Shown: positions 1-11,846, counted from the stretch's first letter. The stretch: 64,000 bases of DNA from Okapia johnstoni (GCA_024291935.2 CM044309.1:2046001-2110000), one strand, 5' to 3'. Notes: generated by a model not told the origin, from the letters alone. Made by a program: numbers and translations.

Positions 1-146
1 TCCTTGGGATTCTCCAGGCAGGAACACTGGAGGGGCTGCCGTGCCCTCCTCCAGGGGGTCTTCTGATAGAGGGATCAAACCCATATCTTTCACATCTCCT
101 GCACTGGCAGGCAGATTCTTTACCACCAGCACCACCTGTGAAGCCC
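1..146 (-). mobile_element. Bov-tA SINE, cut by the window start
   Basis: Antisense Bov-tA body. It shows the complement of the motif that reads 'ctggagaaggaaatgg' in sense, the tRNA-Glu-related B-box segment, and ends at 146 with the complement of the canonical SINE start (gggcttcc). The 3' part lies outside the window. It is diverged from consensus, so probably an older copy. Confidence 0.88.
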
Positions 147-605
147 TTTTACCACAGTTATTATACTAGTATTTTGAACACAGTATTTTCATATTATTTA
201 TATATAATCTACCCTTAACAATGGCAGAAAAAGAAGATGGAGTTTTAAGTTAAGCACAGAAATGAAACATTTTATCTCAGAAAACTTTTATTTTAATAAA
301 GAATAATGAGCTATGTGGTATTCATGAATAAAGTGGTTTTATGAATAACTACTTTTCAAGATAATTTGTCCATTCATTGCATGTTTAGTGCAAAAGTAAG
401 AAATTTCCCATACAGAGTTTTCAGTGATCTTTTTTTATAGTGTATTGCATAATAAGATTTTTATTTACCAAAGAAAATTTAAATTTGCCATATGTAGTGA
501 TACATTTATCAATGTTCTAACAAGAAAGAAAAGCAACAACTACTACACTGTTTTAAAATTATTGTTTTGAGTCAATTCATAATATAGCTATTCAATCAAA
601 GATAG
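147..605. other. AT-rich stretch, no recognised feature
   Basis: No repeat family, splice-bounded ORF or RNA gene recognised. Composition is strongly AT-rich, with homopolymer A and T runs. Confidence 0.5.
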
Positions 606-637
606 TATGTATGTATGTGTGTGTGTATATATATATA

Positions 638-669
<32 letters not shown>
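606..669. repeat. Compound (TG)n/(TA)n microsatellite
   Basis: A short ATGT/TG section passes into about 20 TA units. It is likely to be length-polymorphic. Confidence 0.9.
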
Positions 670-834
670 GGAAAAGTCAAGGTGTTTTCCTTTGCTTCTT
701 CGCCATCTTATTAACACTTTGTTAAGGTTTCAATGAATTAATACAAAGAAAAAATTATAATGAAGTAAGAAATTACTGACAGCATTCAAAATTTATTTTC
801 TTACAAATGCTTTAATTCATATATATCATATATA

Positions 835-1413
835 TATGTAACATATATATGTTATTGCAAAACATATATTTGATAAAGGGTTAATATATAAATTCTATAA
901 GGAACTTAATAGCAGAAAATAAAGTAAATCAATTAAAAACTGGCAAAGGACCTAAACAAACATTTTTCCAAAAAAGACATACAACTAGCCAACAGGTACT
1001 TGAGAAGGTGTTCAACATCACTAATAAGCAGGGAAATGTAAATCAAAACTACAATGAACTATCACCTCATTAAGTAAGGATGGGCATCATCAAAAAATAA
1101 GAGATGGCGAGTGTTGGTGAGACTGAAGAGAAGAGGGGCCCTTGTGGACTGTTGGTGGCGATGGGAATTGTGTAGCTCCCATGGCAAACAGCACCAAGGT
1201 TGCTCAAAAAGTAAAACCAGAGCTACCATGTGATCCAGCACTCCCACATATACAAAGGAAACAAAATAAGTTTTGAAGAGCTATCTCCCCTTCTGTGTTT
1301 ATTTCAACATTCATTTTACAACAACCAAAACCAAGAGGTGGAAGCAGCCCAAGTTTCCATTAATGGATGAATGGATAAAGAAAATATAGACTGTGTATAT
1401 ATATATATATATA
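835..1413 (+). mobile_element. L1 LINE, ORF2 3' end (first part)
   Basis: Sense L1 from the last part of ORF2. Recognisable landmarks are the 'acatttttccaaaaaagacat' region, the 'ccaacaggtacttgagaaggtg' region and the block corresponding to 'gatccagcactcccac'. Decay is heavy and no long sense ORF survives. The copy continues at about 1623 after a SINE insertion. An older L1MA-type subfamily is likely. Confidence 0.8.
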
Positions 1414-1622
1414 CTTCCCTGGCGACTCAGTGGTAAAGAATTCATCTGCCAATGAAGGAGATGTGAGTTCAGTTCCTGAGTCTGGAAGCTTCCCTGGAGA
1501 AGGAAATGGCCACCCACCCCAGCATTCTTGCCTGGGAAATCCCATGGACAGAGGAACTGGAGGGCTAGAGTTCACAGTGGTGCAAAATACTCAGACATGA
1601 TCTCGCTACTAAACACACACAC
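1414..1622 (+). mobile_element. Bov-tA SINE inside the L1
   Basis: Starts with cttccctgg, keeps the 'ctggagaaggaaatgg' core and the Bov-A 3' segment (ttcttgcctgg, cccatggacagagg), and ends in a CA-rich tail. TA tracts flank both sides, so the target duplication cannot be read cleanly. The insertion is younger than the host L1. Confidence 0.9.
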
Positions 1623-2240
1623 ATATTTATATATGTATATTAATACATACAGCATATGTGTATATAGTGTATGTGTATATATTATATATGCATATACAAT
1701 ACAATATATGTTATATAAAATATATAAAGAAATATTATTCAGCCATAAAAAGAAGGAAGCCCTCCCATTCGTGACAGTGTGGAAATATGGATGAACGTGG
1801 GCATTATGCTAAGTGCAATAAGTCAGACAGAGAAAGACAGCATGTGATTTAACTTACATGTGGAATCGAAAGAAACACAAATTCAAAGAAACAGAGCTGA
1901 ATCATGTTTGCCAGGGGTTGGAAGGTGAGGTAAATGGAGGTATATTGGTCAAAGAGTACGAATTTTCACTAGTAAGATGAATAAATTTTGGAATGCAAAG
2001 TATAGCCCAGTTAATAACACTGTATTGTATATTTGAAATCTGCTGAGGGATCTTACGTGTTCTCAACACATACACACATGCACACACAAGGTTATTGTGT
2101 GAAGTGATCTGTGTTATTAGCTTAATTGGCATAATCGTTCTGTAAGTATACATATATAAAAATATATCACACCGCCACATTGAACAACCTGAATGGATAC
2201 AATATTTGTCATTTATACCTCAATAAAGTTGGATAATTTT
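1623..2240 (+). mobile_element. L1 LINE 3' end and 3'UTR (second part)
   Basis: Continues the L1 from 1413. After a TA-rich interval (1628-1725) come 'tattattcagccataaaa', the 'gcattatgctaagtg' block and an L1MA-like 3'UTR ending near the AATAAAG at about 2221-2230. Confidence 0.78.
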
Positions 2241-2279
2241 TAAATAGTATCATTTGATAGCATAACAACAAGAAAATTG

Positions 2280-2345
2280 ATCTTTATAAATTCAATAGAG
2301 ACTCAGGGAAACTAAAGAAACTTGCCATGATCATTCAGGTATGTT
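2280..2345 (-). mobile_element. Possible MIR SINE fragment
   Basis: The core 'gagactcagggaaact' followed by 'aaacttgccatgatca' resembles the MIR segment around 'gaaactgaggctcaga' and 'acttgcccaaggtca'. It is short and degraded, so the call is tentative. Confidence 0.45.
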
Positions 2346-5210
2346 ATAAAATTAGAAATTTTTAGATATGTTTTTTACCTCAGTATCTTCAATTTCTTAT
2401 TTAACAACATTACTAATGAATATACTTTATTTATTTGAATGTTGTGTGGACTTTTTAAAGTGAATTTTTATGTATTACATGTAATCACCACAGAAACAAT
2501 TTTACTGGTTATAGTGTCAAATATGGTGATGGAGATTTTGAAATGATCGTCTAGGAAATAAGAAAAAAAACACAGAAGAGTGATTCACGTATGGCAAAAA
2601 AGTGAGAGGTGGTTGGAACAATGACGGTGCTTGAAATGTCTCAGCTGCAGCAGTTGGCGCAAGTAAAGTAAGAATTGCAACATGTCCTTTGGGTTGGTAA
2701 CTATAAAATCATTGTTAATGAGGATTGATGGTGCTAAATTCAGGTAGACATGCCTGGCCGGAGTACAGCTTTGATTGCAGAGGTTAGATGGGTTTAGGTG
2801 AACAGCCTCCCAAACTTAACTTGATGTACGGTTTCCTATTTTCCACTCATTTGGCCATAGATTGAAGGTACTTAGTGGTGTCCTGCTACATCTTTGACTC
2901 TTCCATCTGGCAACCTTTCCAAAGCCAAAAAAGTTAAAAAAAAAATCAATGGGTGTCCTGTTTCCTCTCTTCCTTCTCAATCTCATAGCATATATCTTGT
3001 ATTGCCAAAATGAATATAAGAAATGATGGATAAGCATAGTTTGGAGACATTTTAAGTCCTAGATCATACTTCATTGCTAATTAGTTTTAGTTTAAAACCC
3101 TTTATAATTGGAGAAAGTTTAGGAATCCTAGTTAGCTTTCAAAATTCCAACTCAATACGGCACTTCAGAAAGGAAGCTTGGATTTGGGGCAAGGTAACAG
3201 ACTTTCAACTAGTTTGGTGCATTAAACAGCTGATTCTAATCCCATAAACTGGAATGATGATATAGTTATGGAAGAAAGGGGATGAGTGATTATGCAACAT
3301 GGAATTTACAATCAGTTGGATACCAGGTTTACTGTTTTATGTAGTGATAGCTCCAACATTTTCATATAGGGTTTAATTATGTTAAGTGTTCTGATTGTCA
3401 GTTGAATAATGCCTAGTATTTTAAAGCATGCCCAATGTTTGCACAAAGAACAAACAATTTTCTTATTGAAAAGATGCTAAAACAAATGATATACATGAGC
3501 AATCAAATGTGTATAAAATTACATCTGGGTCATATTGTTGATTCTTATTCTCTTATTTACAACATAAAATCTGAAAAAAATTATCAAATCTGGACTTGTG
3601 ACAAATTGGTTGGGATGAAATTTAACTTGTTAAATTCTAAATGCCAAAGAGGAAAAATTTGGCAAAATCTGATGATTTGAGAAAAAAATGTTGATAAAAT
3701 TGATTGTGAAATAAAACTTGTAGGAAAAATTGAAAAGTGTGAAATTATCTAAGCTGGAGTACTAAGTATAGGTATATGTAAAGGGTTATTAAAACTAATT
3801 CTCCAGCTCTTGTAATAAGGGAGTTAGACTACAAATTGAACTACAAAGGGACTTGGAAATCCTATTACTCTAGTACCTTAAAAATCAAAACCCTCTCCCC
3901 CCAAAACAAAACCAAAAAACTCCCAAATATCCATATTTGCTGTTAAACATGGTCTTGCTTGAGTGACATATCAGGAAGACAGGTTGTCAGTTTCACTTAG
4001 AACTCTTAAGATGCAGTTGACAGGCCACACAGTACAGTAATTTAAAAAGATAAAGACTGTTGAGAGATAGGTACATGCGCCTTTATGAATGAGGTTTTAG
4101 AGAAGAAAGTGGCTCTTAAATGTTGAAAAACCACTAAAATAAATTTTACAACCTCACTGCAATTAAACTTGTGTAGTCTGTGTAAACATGGACCAACAGC
4201 AGGATTCAGAACATGTTACAAAGAAAATAAAAGAAGAAACAGATTAACAACAAACTGCTTTTTATTACCAAACCAAATAGCAGTTCCTTAAAATTTAAAG
4301 AAAGGACGAGAGAAAACACACAGTCATGGTTATTCATTTAAATGCATTCAATTAATTGGAATTAATTAAAATTCTCTTCTTGTTTCTTAATAATATAACA
4401 TGAAGCATATTCCAAGTTTCCTCTTGTGAGCTGATTAAGATCCTTCCATATATGCTAACATACAGAGTAAATGCTTGGACAAATTTTAGAGTTTACTCAT
4501 ACTGAGAAAGGGAGAGATAATAAATGAGCTAAAGAAAATGGAAGGTGGGAGTGGAAAAGTAATTTTGTACATGTAAAAGTTCAACATCGATTATTATAGG
4601 AAAACATAGTTTTGTTTCAGTAGTAACTTATAGTAACAGAAAATTGCATCATTAATCTCATTTTCTGTCTTTGGAAAACTGAAACTTGAGAAAAGAGTCA
4701 CATGAAAGAAAAAACACAGCAATTTTTGATGTTTTCTTTATAAAAAATAGGTTTATTCATTTAAAAATGTTTAACTCTTTTTACCTAGCAAATCCTCAAA
4801 ATTATGCAAAAATTTTGGTTTTTGGTTCAAGCTGGAAGGAAAGAAAGTGACTTATAACCCAACTGAGGCTTCAGATCATGACTTCAAAGTGACACCAGTT
4901 TGCTTAAGTGTGTTGTTTTCTGTATGAAGAAACAAGACAGGCAAATTTTAGTGGTCTTGCAAGACAACTATGTTGCAAAAGCATACTGTACCGGAAATGC
5001 CTCAGAAGTTTGGCAGAGACATTTCATTTTGGATTGAGCCAAGGTCAAGGGAAATAACTGAAAACAATAAGAGGGGATAGAGTATCCAAAAGGAGAAAAA
5101 AAAGAAAGAGGACTGGTTATCTCAATAAAGCCTTTGTTCCCCATTGGGATATTTTAGTTGAAAATTGAGTGGGGTCAGTTATTCCAAATGATGGCAAGAT
5201 CCAGCATATT
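2346..5210. other. Unassigned AT-rich sequence
   Basis: About 2.9 kb with no repeat I can name. The open frames (for example 81 codons from 3435 on the plus strand and 73 codons ending at 2816 on the minus strand) are short, AT-biased and lack any recognisable domain. A C/A-rich tract lies at about 3893-3930. Nothing supports a gene. Confidence 0.5.
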
Positions 5211-5364
5211 TTCATGGAAATAAGTGCCTGAGCACACAGCATAACCTTCTAGAAGCGGCAGCAGAACCTGGAGAGAAGAGGGTTCTTCTCTGGAGCACAG
5301 GGGGCCTGCTCAGGGCCATGTGGCAGCGCGGACAGGAGGGGAGTCGGGGCAGAGGGGACACTTG

Positions 5365-6430
5365 TGTGTGAGAGGGTGACAGGCAGGGAGGCCGGGGGTC
5401 TCCACGGGCAGGAAGCAGGCTGCACCTGTCAGACGCTTTTTGTCTCTCCCTTAAGTGGCAGGAGGACACAAACTCAAGGGTCAGACTTTTTCCTTCTCCA
5501 CGCAAAACTACAAGGAGCTTTCTCCATGGCAATGTTTGTCTTAAGCTATGTTAATGAACCTATGTATTTGCTTTGGAATTGCCTTTCTTCAAAATGGTGC
5601 CCCATAAGACCAATGTTTTTTCTTTTCTCTAACCTTGGGCTAAGAGTAGCTCAACAAACCAGTGTTCATTCCAATTGTTTAACGGCTGGGGATGGCTCGG
5701 CTCCTGCCGTCCTATCTTAAAAATGTGCATTGTGGGAGAGGGGCCTGGTGAAACTCCGTCAGCCATGAGGCGTCCCTCTTATCTGATTAACAGCTTTCTA
5801 ACAGACAAAATACGACGTCAGAGCTGGACGGTGAAGACAGCTGAGCACCGCAGAATGGATACTTCAGAACTGTGGTGCTGGAGAAGACTCTTGAAAGTCC
5901 CTTGGACTGCAAGGAGATCCAACCAGCCCATCCTAAAGGAGCTCAGTCCTGGGTGTTCACTGGAAGGACTGATGCTGAAGCTGAAACTCCAATACTTTGG
6001 CCGCCTCATGCGAAGAGCTGACTCATTGGAAAAGACCCTGATGCTGGGAAAGATTGGGGGCAGGAGGAGAAGGGGACGACAGAGGATGAGATGGTTGGAT
6101 GGCATCACCGACTCGATGGACATGGGTTTGGGTAAACTCCGGGAGTTGGTGATGGACAGAGAGGCCTGGCGTGCTGCAATTCATGGGGTCGCAAAGAGTC
6201 GGACACGACTGAGCGACTGAACTGAACTGAACTGAACAGACAAAAAACACCCAAAGACCAGCAGGGCACACTCTCCCCCACCTTCTGATGTCTCTGTCAG
6301 AAGCTTTCTCTCTCCTCTTGCACTTCAGTAAAACTCTGCTACACAAAAGCTCTGGAGTGATCAAGCCTGGTCCCTGGCCCCGAAGCAAAATCTTCTGTGG
6401 AAACCATGGATCCGACCCCGCTCACTGTAA
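5365..6430 (+). mobile_element. Ruminant ERV solo LTR (BTLTR1-like), split by a BovB
   Basis: Single LTR with no gag, pol or env next to it. It probably begins at the TGTGTGAG near 5365 and runs to about 6430, excluding the BovB at 5811-6234. U3-like sequence lies at 5365-5800. After the insert come a poly(A)-signal variant AGTAAA at 6327-6332 and the R/U5 block containing 'ctctggagtgatcaagcctgg'. The same R/U5 block occurs on the minus strand at 49.9 kb, which supports the LTR call internally. Both outer edges are uncertain by tens of bases. A GC-rich stretch at 5212-5364 may also belong to it. Open frames here do not encode known proteins. Confidence 0.75.
5811..6234 (+). mobile_element. 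BovB LINE 3' fragment inside the LTR
   Basis: 5'-truncated BovB (RTE clade) covering the ORF2 C-terminal segment. In frame it keeps the recognisable run [20 protein letters not shown], then [13 protein letters not shown]. It ends in the characteristic (actga)-type tail at 6216-6234. An 11-bp target duplication, aacagacaaaa, flanks it at 5800-5810 and 6235-6245. The 181-codon frame at 5675-6220 is a fusion of LTR and BovB sequence and not a gene. Confidence 0.93.
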
Positions 6431-8827
6431 GCTATCATATATGTATGGCTGAGGCCTTTTGCTGTCCCCCTGAGACTAACACAACGTTGCTAATTGGCTA
6501 TACTCCCATATAAAATTAAACATTTAAAAAAAGATACCTGTGAAATGGTAAAATGGACAGTCTTAGCTGACTCCAGATTGTGTAGTTCTAGAGAGGAGAG
6601 AAATAAGTCATATTTAATTAATCTGCAGAAAGCAGACATAAAATTATTTTAATAAATTAAGAGAGGAGGTGAAAAGGTTGTGGTTAACATACACCTTAAC
6701 AAAGTGTTTCCAGAGAATGGTTGAAGAAATGTGGTAAAATGTCAGTAGCAGTCAGGTGGGGTAGGGAAAACTGACTCAACAGATAGAATGTCATAGAAAT
6801 TTTGCTCACAAAGTCAGTTTTGCACTTTTAAAAACATCTCACCCTCAATAAATAGCTATGAAACAATTTTAAAACTTAAAAAAATAACTCAAGTATATAA
6901 ACAGTTTAGAAAGTGGAAGGGATTGGAGCCTTGTCCTTTAGTGGTGAGGACTCGTATGGTGCAGAAATGAAGGAGAAAGTTACATCACAGATCACCTTTG
7001 TGTAAGATTCCATCTGGGTGCATGCCCACGAAATGTCATCCTAAGTTGCTGTATTTCAACTACTTGAATTACCACCCCAGCGGACTGACTGGATGGTGTC
7101 ATTTTCAGTGTGAGGATAAAAATATGGTATGTGCCACATCTTCAAAATTATGCTAATTAGTTCATCTAAATTTTAAATTAAAATGACCCCGAATAACAAT
7201 TATCCAAACAATATACTATTGCTGTAGACAACAAAAATGAACTATGTCCTCGTTTTCCTATACAACGCAAGGAGAAAATTCTTGTGTAAAATTCAACAAT
7301 ATGATATAAATTTGTAATCTTTGGAAACTATATTCTAATAGACATCTTTACTTTAGATTTAGAAAGCTGTGAATAGAATATACAGCATTAACCTTGAATG
7401 AGATTTATGCAAAAAAGATCTTTCCATTTTCCACAATGCATTCAACATTTTTGTAGACAAATTGGTACAGATAAAAAAAAAAGTTTTAATTCTTTATCAC
7501 ACAAAAAAGCAGCTGGATTCAAAAGAGAATAGCATCTAAACACGTCACTGTACAGCATAAATACAGAAAAGAAAGCATAAGGAAAGTTTATGCTCTGACA
7601 TTCATCTTTAGAATCTGAGGCTGCATAGACATGGCATTTAACTGAATCAACAATGAAACAAACACATTCCTCAGGCTCAGAGGTTAACGTAGAATGATGC
7701 AATTTAACATAACTTGCTGCTTTTTTCCCCACCCAAAGAGTAAAACATTTTAAAAGGGTGTATTTCTCTAAAAGAAAGTGAGACTATTATTTTTATGATT
7801 AAATAGAAAAACATTTGGAACTTGCCAAGCCCATTCAAACTGAAAAAAAGACACTTAAAAAAACCTACTAACTTTCATATTTCATAATTGCAGAGGCAAA
7901 CAATAGGCAGTGAATCTGACTAAATTCCAGCACTCTATTTAGATATACATCATGGCTGACAGTTTCAGAAAATTGCTTTAAGCGTCTCACTGACTATATG
8001 CCAAATATGTGAATTCCTTGAATAATTTCATTTATTTACCATACCATTTTTAGGCTCCCAATTATTAAAATTGCACAGATAAGAGGAAAAGAGAAATAAC
8101 AAGACACCACACCAGCTGTGCTGAGCTATTTAGGCTTACACTGCTCGAATATTAAATTATCCAGAAGATGAAACTATGCAATAAATATGAAAAGTGTATT
8201 CTCTCAGAGACTCAAACCATTCTCAGACCTAATAATGGCATTTCTGCACATCTTTGTGGTTAATGAGCAAATCCCTTTCTAGTGTATTCAATACATACGG
8301 AGATCCATACTTCATTGGACATGTAGCACAAAACTATTAGCTGAAAAACCAGATTCTCACAGAGCTTTAACTAGACCTTGCTGTAAATTAAGTAGCTTTT
8401 GGAAGTTGTTTTGAATCATAATGATCATTAGGGTATCAGCTTATTTCATATAAGAAAGTAATAAATTGCATTATGCTCTGATTAAATAATTGTTTTTGAA
8501 GATAATGTGACGACCACTGGTGCTAAGTAGAAATCCGGAGAATAGAAAAGTGAAAACATCTTCCAAAACGTCTAATTTACAGCAAGGGAGTCGTTTAGGC
8601 ACAGGAAGGCTAACTGCAATGATAAAAAGGTAATGATGAAATTTCATTATGCAACTCCTTAATAGGATGGCAGAGGTAGAACAGATAGTTCAATTAAAAG
8701 CAAAATCTTAGTTGCTAGTTGCTATATAACACAGCTCAATCCAGGGCTCTGTGACAACCTAGAGGGGTGGGGTGGGGTGGAGGGGGTGGAAGGGAGACTC
8801 AAGAGGGAGGGGAAAGACGTATGCCTA
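6431..8827. other. Unassigned AT-rich sequence
   Basis: About 2.4 kb with no nameable repeat. The longest open frame is 96 codons on the minus strand (7732 to 7442). It has no recognisable domain and sits in 3'UTR-like AT-rich sequence. A (G)n-(T) tract, mostly ggggt units, lies at 8762-8792 just before the next SINE. Confidence 0.5.
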
Positions 8828-9032
8828 GGGCTTCCCTGGTAGTTCAGTTGGTAAAGAATCTGCCTGCAGTCAGGAGACCCCGGTTCGATCCCTGGGTCAG
8901 GAAGATCCCCTGGAGAAGGAAATGGAAACCCACTCCAGTATTCTTGCCTGGAGAATCCCATGGACAGAGGAGCCTGGCGAGTTACAGTCCATGGCGTCGC
9001 AAAGAGTCACACTTGACTTAGCAAACCACCAT
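8828..9032 (+). mobile_element. Bov-tA SINE
   Basis: Nearly complete, from gggcttccctgg to the 'gacttagcaaaccacc' tail. The tRNA-related B-box (ggttcgatccctgggtc) is well preserved, which suggests a fairly young copy. Confidence 0.95.
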
Positions 9033-9102
9033 GGCTGATTCACACTGTTGCCTGCAGAAACCAAGTCAACGTGATTTTAAGCAATCATCTGTCAACTAAA
9101 CA

Positions 9103-9187
9103 TTACACACACACACACACACACAGTGTCTTTTTATTCCGGTGTCTGCTCCCTTTAGGGTGAGAGTTTCCCACACATCCCTTCGCC

Positions 9188-9230
<43 letters not shown>

Positions 9231-9294
9231 ATCTTTTTATTCCGGTGCTGCTCCCTTTAGGGTGACCCCCCCCACACATCCCTTCCCCCCCCCA

Positions 9295-9336
<42 letters not shown>

Positions 9337-9395
9337 ATCTTTTTATTCCGGTGCTGCTCCCTTTAGGGTGAGAGTTTCCCACACGTCCCTTCGCC

Positions 9396-9445
<50 letters not shown>

Positions 9446-9590
9446 ACACAGTGTCTTTATTCCGGTATCTGCTCCCTTTAGGGTGAGAGTTTCCCACACA
9501 TCCCTTTGCCCCCCCCACACACCCCGTCTTTTTATTCCGGTGCTGCTCCCTTTAGGGTGAGAGTTTCCCACACGTCCCTTTGCCCCTCTG
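9103..9590. repeat. Compound minisatellite with embedded (CA)n
   Basis: Five units share the core ttattccggtg..ctgctccctttagggtgagagtttcccacac. Cores start at about 9134, 9237, 9343, 9457 and 9532, giving periods of 103, 106, 114 and 75 bp. A (CA)n tract of up to roughly 40 bp separates successive cores. It shrinks to a few bases in the fourth unit and is absent from the last. Unit 2 has its 'gagagttt' replaced by a C run. Plus-strand open frames here are translations of the repeat. Confidence 0.93.
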
Positions 9591-10065
9591 TTGCATCTGC
9601 GTCCTTAGGCCCGCGGCGCTCCTGTCCCCCTCATGCTCGGCAGGGCGAGGCGGCCGCGGTTCAGGACAAGGCCCGTGGAAGCCCTTCCCTCTCATCTGAC
9701 GGAAGGTGCTGACAAACAGACGCTGGTGAAAGTTTGGCTTCTCCTCAGGTGATCCCAAGAGACCAGAATATGAAGAAGCAGAAGAAGAAGGGAAAAGGGA
9801 GGAGGCCACGGAGGAAAAAGGAGAAGGTGAGGAGGCATCTGAACAGAGCGGGGCAGGGAACAGAAGATGGCGAGGATGGCAAGAGAGACGCAGATGGAAA
9901 AGGGGCGGGGAGGGAGGGCGGAAGGGGCCGGGTTTCCTTCAGATCCGGAAAGAGGAAGCTGCACTGAGGGAAGCGGGCCCTGGGGAGAAGGAGCGAGCCC
10001 TGTTCTCGGTCTGCCTCTTCCCCTGAGGTCCCTGCATCAGCCATTTCGCCCTTTCACACTGGCTG
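9590..10065. other. CpG-rich, GC-rich patch, possible small CpG island
   Basis: Composition changes sharply from AT-rich flanks to GC-rich sequence with retained CpGs, for example around 9608-9660 (cccgcggcgc, gaggcggccgcgg). A purine-rich strand asymmetry follows at 9770-9960. Lys/Arg/Gly-rich and Pro/Ser-rich frames on both strands reflect this composition. Splice-like signals occur at 9738-9748 (ttctcctcag) and 9827 (gtgagg), bounding 78 nt. No known gene is recognised. It could be a lncRNA or cryptic promoter, or an old GC-rich insertion. Confidence 0.4.
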
Positions 10066-10394
10066 ACTCTTGCAGACCATACAGGTACCAGCACAGCAGC
10101 TCTTCCTCTGGAAATAATACTCCCTCATTCCTCACACATAGGATGGATAATTCTACAATTTTCTGTGCCCCAACTAGATTTGATTTCCCTAAAGATTATG
10201 ACATATTTAATGTTACACCCCCAGAAATTGTATGCATTTCCTAGATCATAGTATTTGTTCATAAGTGCCTAGAATAAATGATTAAGTAGAACCTCAGAAA
10301 AATGAAAGTATTCTTGCAAGTAATTCGCTTTCCTATGGGTTTTGTGGAATCATAGTCTCTAGTTTTTTTTCTCTTTGATTTAAAATTGCCTAAT

Positions 10395-10546
10395 AAACTT
10401 TGAGAATTATTTTAGATTTACAGAAAAAATTGTAAGATATTATGAAAAGATTCCTTATACTTCAATTTTAATTGTCCCAAATATTAGCATCTTACATTAT
10501 TATGGTGTAATTGTCATAAATGATGGTCCAGTATTGATATATTGTT
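10395..10546. mobile_element. Ancient L1-like repeat (first part)
   Basis: Matches my memory of the old mammalian repeat containing 'ttagatttacagaaaaa' followed by a 'tattagcatcttac' block, usually classed with L1M/L1ME 3' ends. Orientation is not certain. It resumes after the SINE that follows. Confidence 0.55.
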
Positions 10547-10716
10547 ATCTGCCTGCAATGCAGGAGACCCGGGCTCAATCCCTGGGTTAGGAAAATCCCC
10601 TGGAGAAGGGAATGGCTGCCCACCTAGTATTCTTGCCTGGAGAATTCCATGCACAGAGTAGCCTGGTGGGCTACAGTCCACAGGGTTGCGAAGAGTTGGA
10701 CATGACTCAGTGACTT
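10547..10716 (+). mobile_element. Bov-tA SINE, 5' truncated
   Basis: Begins within the tRNA-related part (atctgcctgcaatgcagg) and continues to 'gttggacatgactcagtgac'. The first ~25 bp of the consensus are missing. Confidence 0.92.
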
Positions 10717-11210
10717 ATCATACATCAAAATACATACATTATTCATATTCCCTGACATTTCACATTATGCTATTTATCTATTTCAGAATTTCACTTGAGA
10801 TGCCACACTTCAGTTAGCCACTGTGTCTTCCTAAACTCTTATAGACTGATAATCTCTCAGAGTTTCCTTGTTTTTGATGATTTTGACAGTTGTAAAGAAA
10901 ATTGGTCAGGTGTTTCATAAATGCCCATGGTTTGTGATGTGTCTGATGGTTTTCTCATGATTAAACAGAGATTATATGTTCTAGGGAGGAAGATCATAGA
11001 GATAAAATGCCATTTTCTTCATATCTTATTAAAGGTGCCTGCTACCAGCATGATTTGTGACTGTTGATGGTGACCTTGGTCTGTGGACTGTCACACTTCT
11101 CCACTCTAAAGCTACCCCTCTCATTTCTATACTGTACCATTTGGAAGGAGTTAACTATGTGCAGCCCACACCTTAGAAGGTTGCTTTTGCTTTAAATTTT
11201 CAGAGGATTT
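10717..11210. mobile_element. Ancient L1-like repeat (second part)
   Basis: Continues the element at 10395. Landmarks are 'tccttgtttttgatgattt', 'ttctcatgattaaacagag' and 'gggaggaagatcatagag', as in L1M-type 3' sequence. Another piece of the same family is at 26.84 kb. Confidence 0.55.
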
Positions 11211-11224
11211 CAATATAGTTTTGA

Positions 11225-11330
11225 ATTATGAATAAATTTGAAATTGGAGTGTGAATAAATTTGAATTTGAATCATGAATAAATTTGAATTCTAATTATTG
11301 AATTTGAATTAATTGAATATGAATTATGAA
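11225..11330. repeat. Imperfect gaataaatttgaatt repeat
   Basis: Around six to seven degenerate units of gaataaatttgaatt and variants, AT-rich. Confidence 0.7.
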
Positions 11331-11334
11331 TAAG

Positions 11335-11846
11335 GCCAATTTTTTTATTTCCAATTTTTATAACTTTATTTCCTATCTTTTTGCACTAGCTAGAATTTCC
11401 AGTGTGATGCTAAATATAAGCAACGAGAGAGGACATGCCTGCATTGCTTCCGATGTTAGAGAAAAGGAATTCAATCTCTTACCATTAAGTATAATTTTAG
11501 GCATAGGTTGTTTATAAACTCTCTTATTAGATGAAGGGAAGTCTCTTTTAATTTTAAAATTTTACAAGGTTTTATCATGCAGGTTTTATCAAGGTTTTAT
11601 TTTGTCAACTGCTTTTATGCAGCTATTGATATGATCATATGTGTTTTGTTTTGTATTTATTCTGCTGCTGATGAATTACATTGACTGGTGTTGAACCAAG
11701 AGTTTCTTGGTATAAAATGCACTTGACTGAGTGTACTATCCTTATATATACTGCTGGATTCAATTTGGTATGAGTTTTGGTGTCTAGGTTTGTGAAAAAT
11801 TATGACATTTTCTTTTCCTGTGATGCCTTCATCACCTTGTTTAAAT
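11335..11846 (-). mobile_element. Old L1 ORF2, antisense (first part)
   Basis: The plus strand shows the familiar antisense L1 ORF2 phrasing: 'agaatttccagtgtgatgct', the 'ttaccattaagtataat' block and 'agctattgatatgatcat'. Heavily mutated, with no minus-strand ORF of note. Confidence 0.72.

Noticed and set aside
5675..6220. 181-codon plus-strand ORF as a possible gene
   Set aside because: Its first third is LTR sequence and the rest is BovB ORF2. The join is the insertion site marked by the aacagacaaaa duplication.
7442..7732. 96-codon minus-strand ORF as a small gene
   Set aside because: AT-rich sequence, no domain, no supporting context; length is within chance expectation for a 64-kb window.
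8828..9032. tRNA gene
   Set aside because: The B-box-like sequence belongs to the tRNA-derived head of Bov-tA. No cloverleaf with intact acceptor stem is present, and the same holds for all other SINE copies.
9734..10244. Basic Lys/Arg-rich and overlapping ORFs as an exon
   Set aside because: Open frames exist on both strands as expected from purine-rich composition. No conserved domain is recognised. Kept only as a low-confidence CpG-rich patch.
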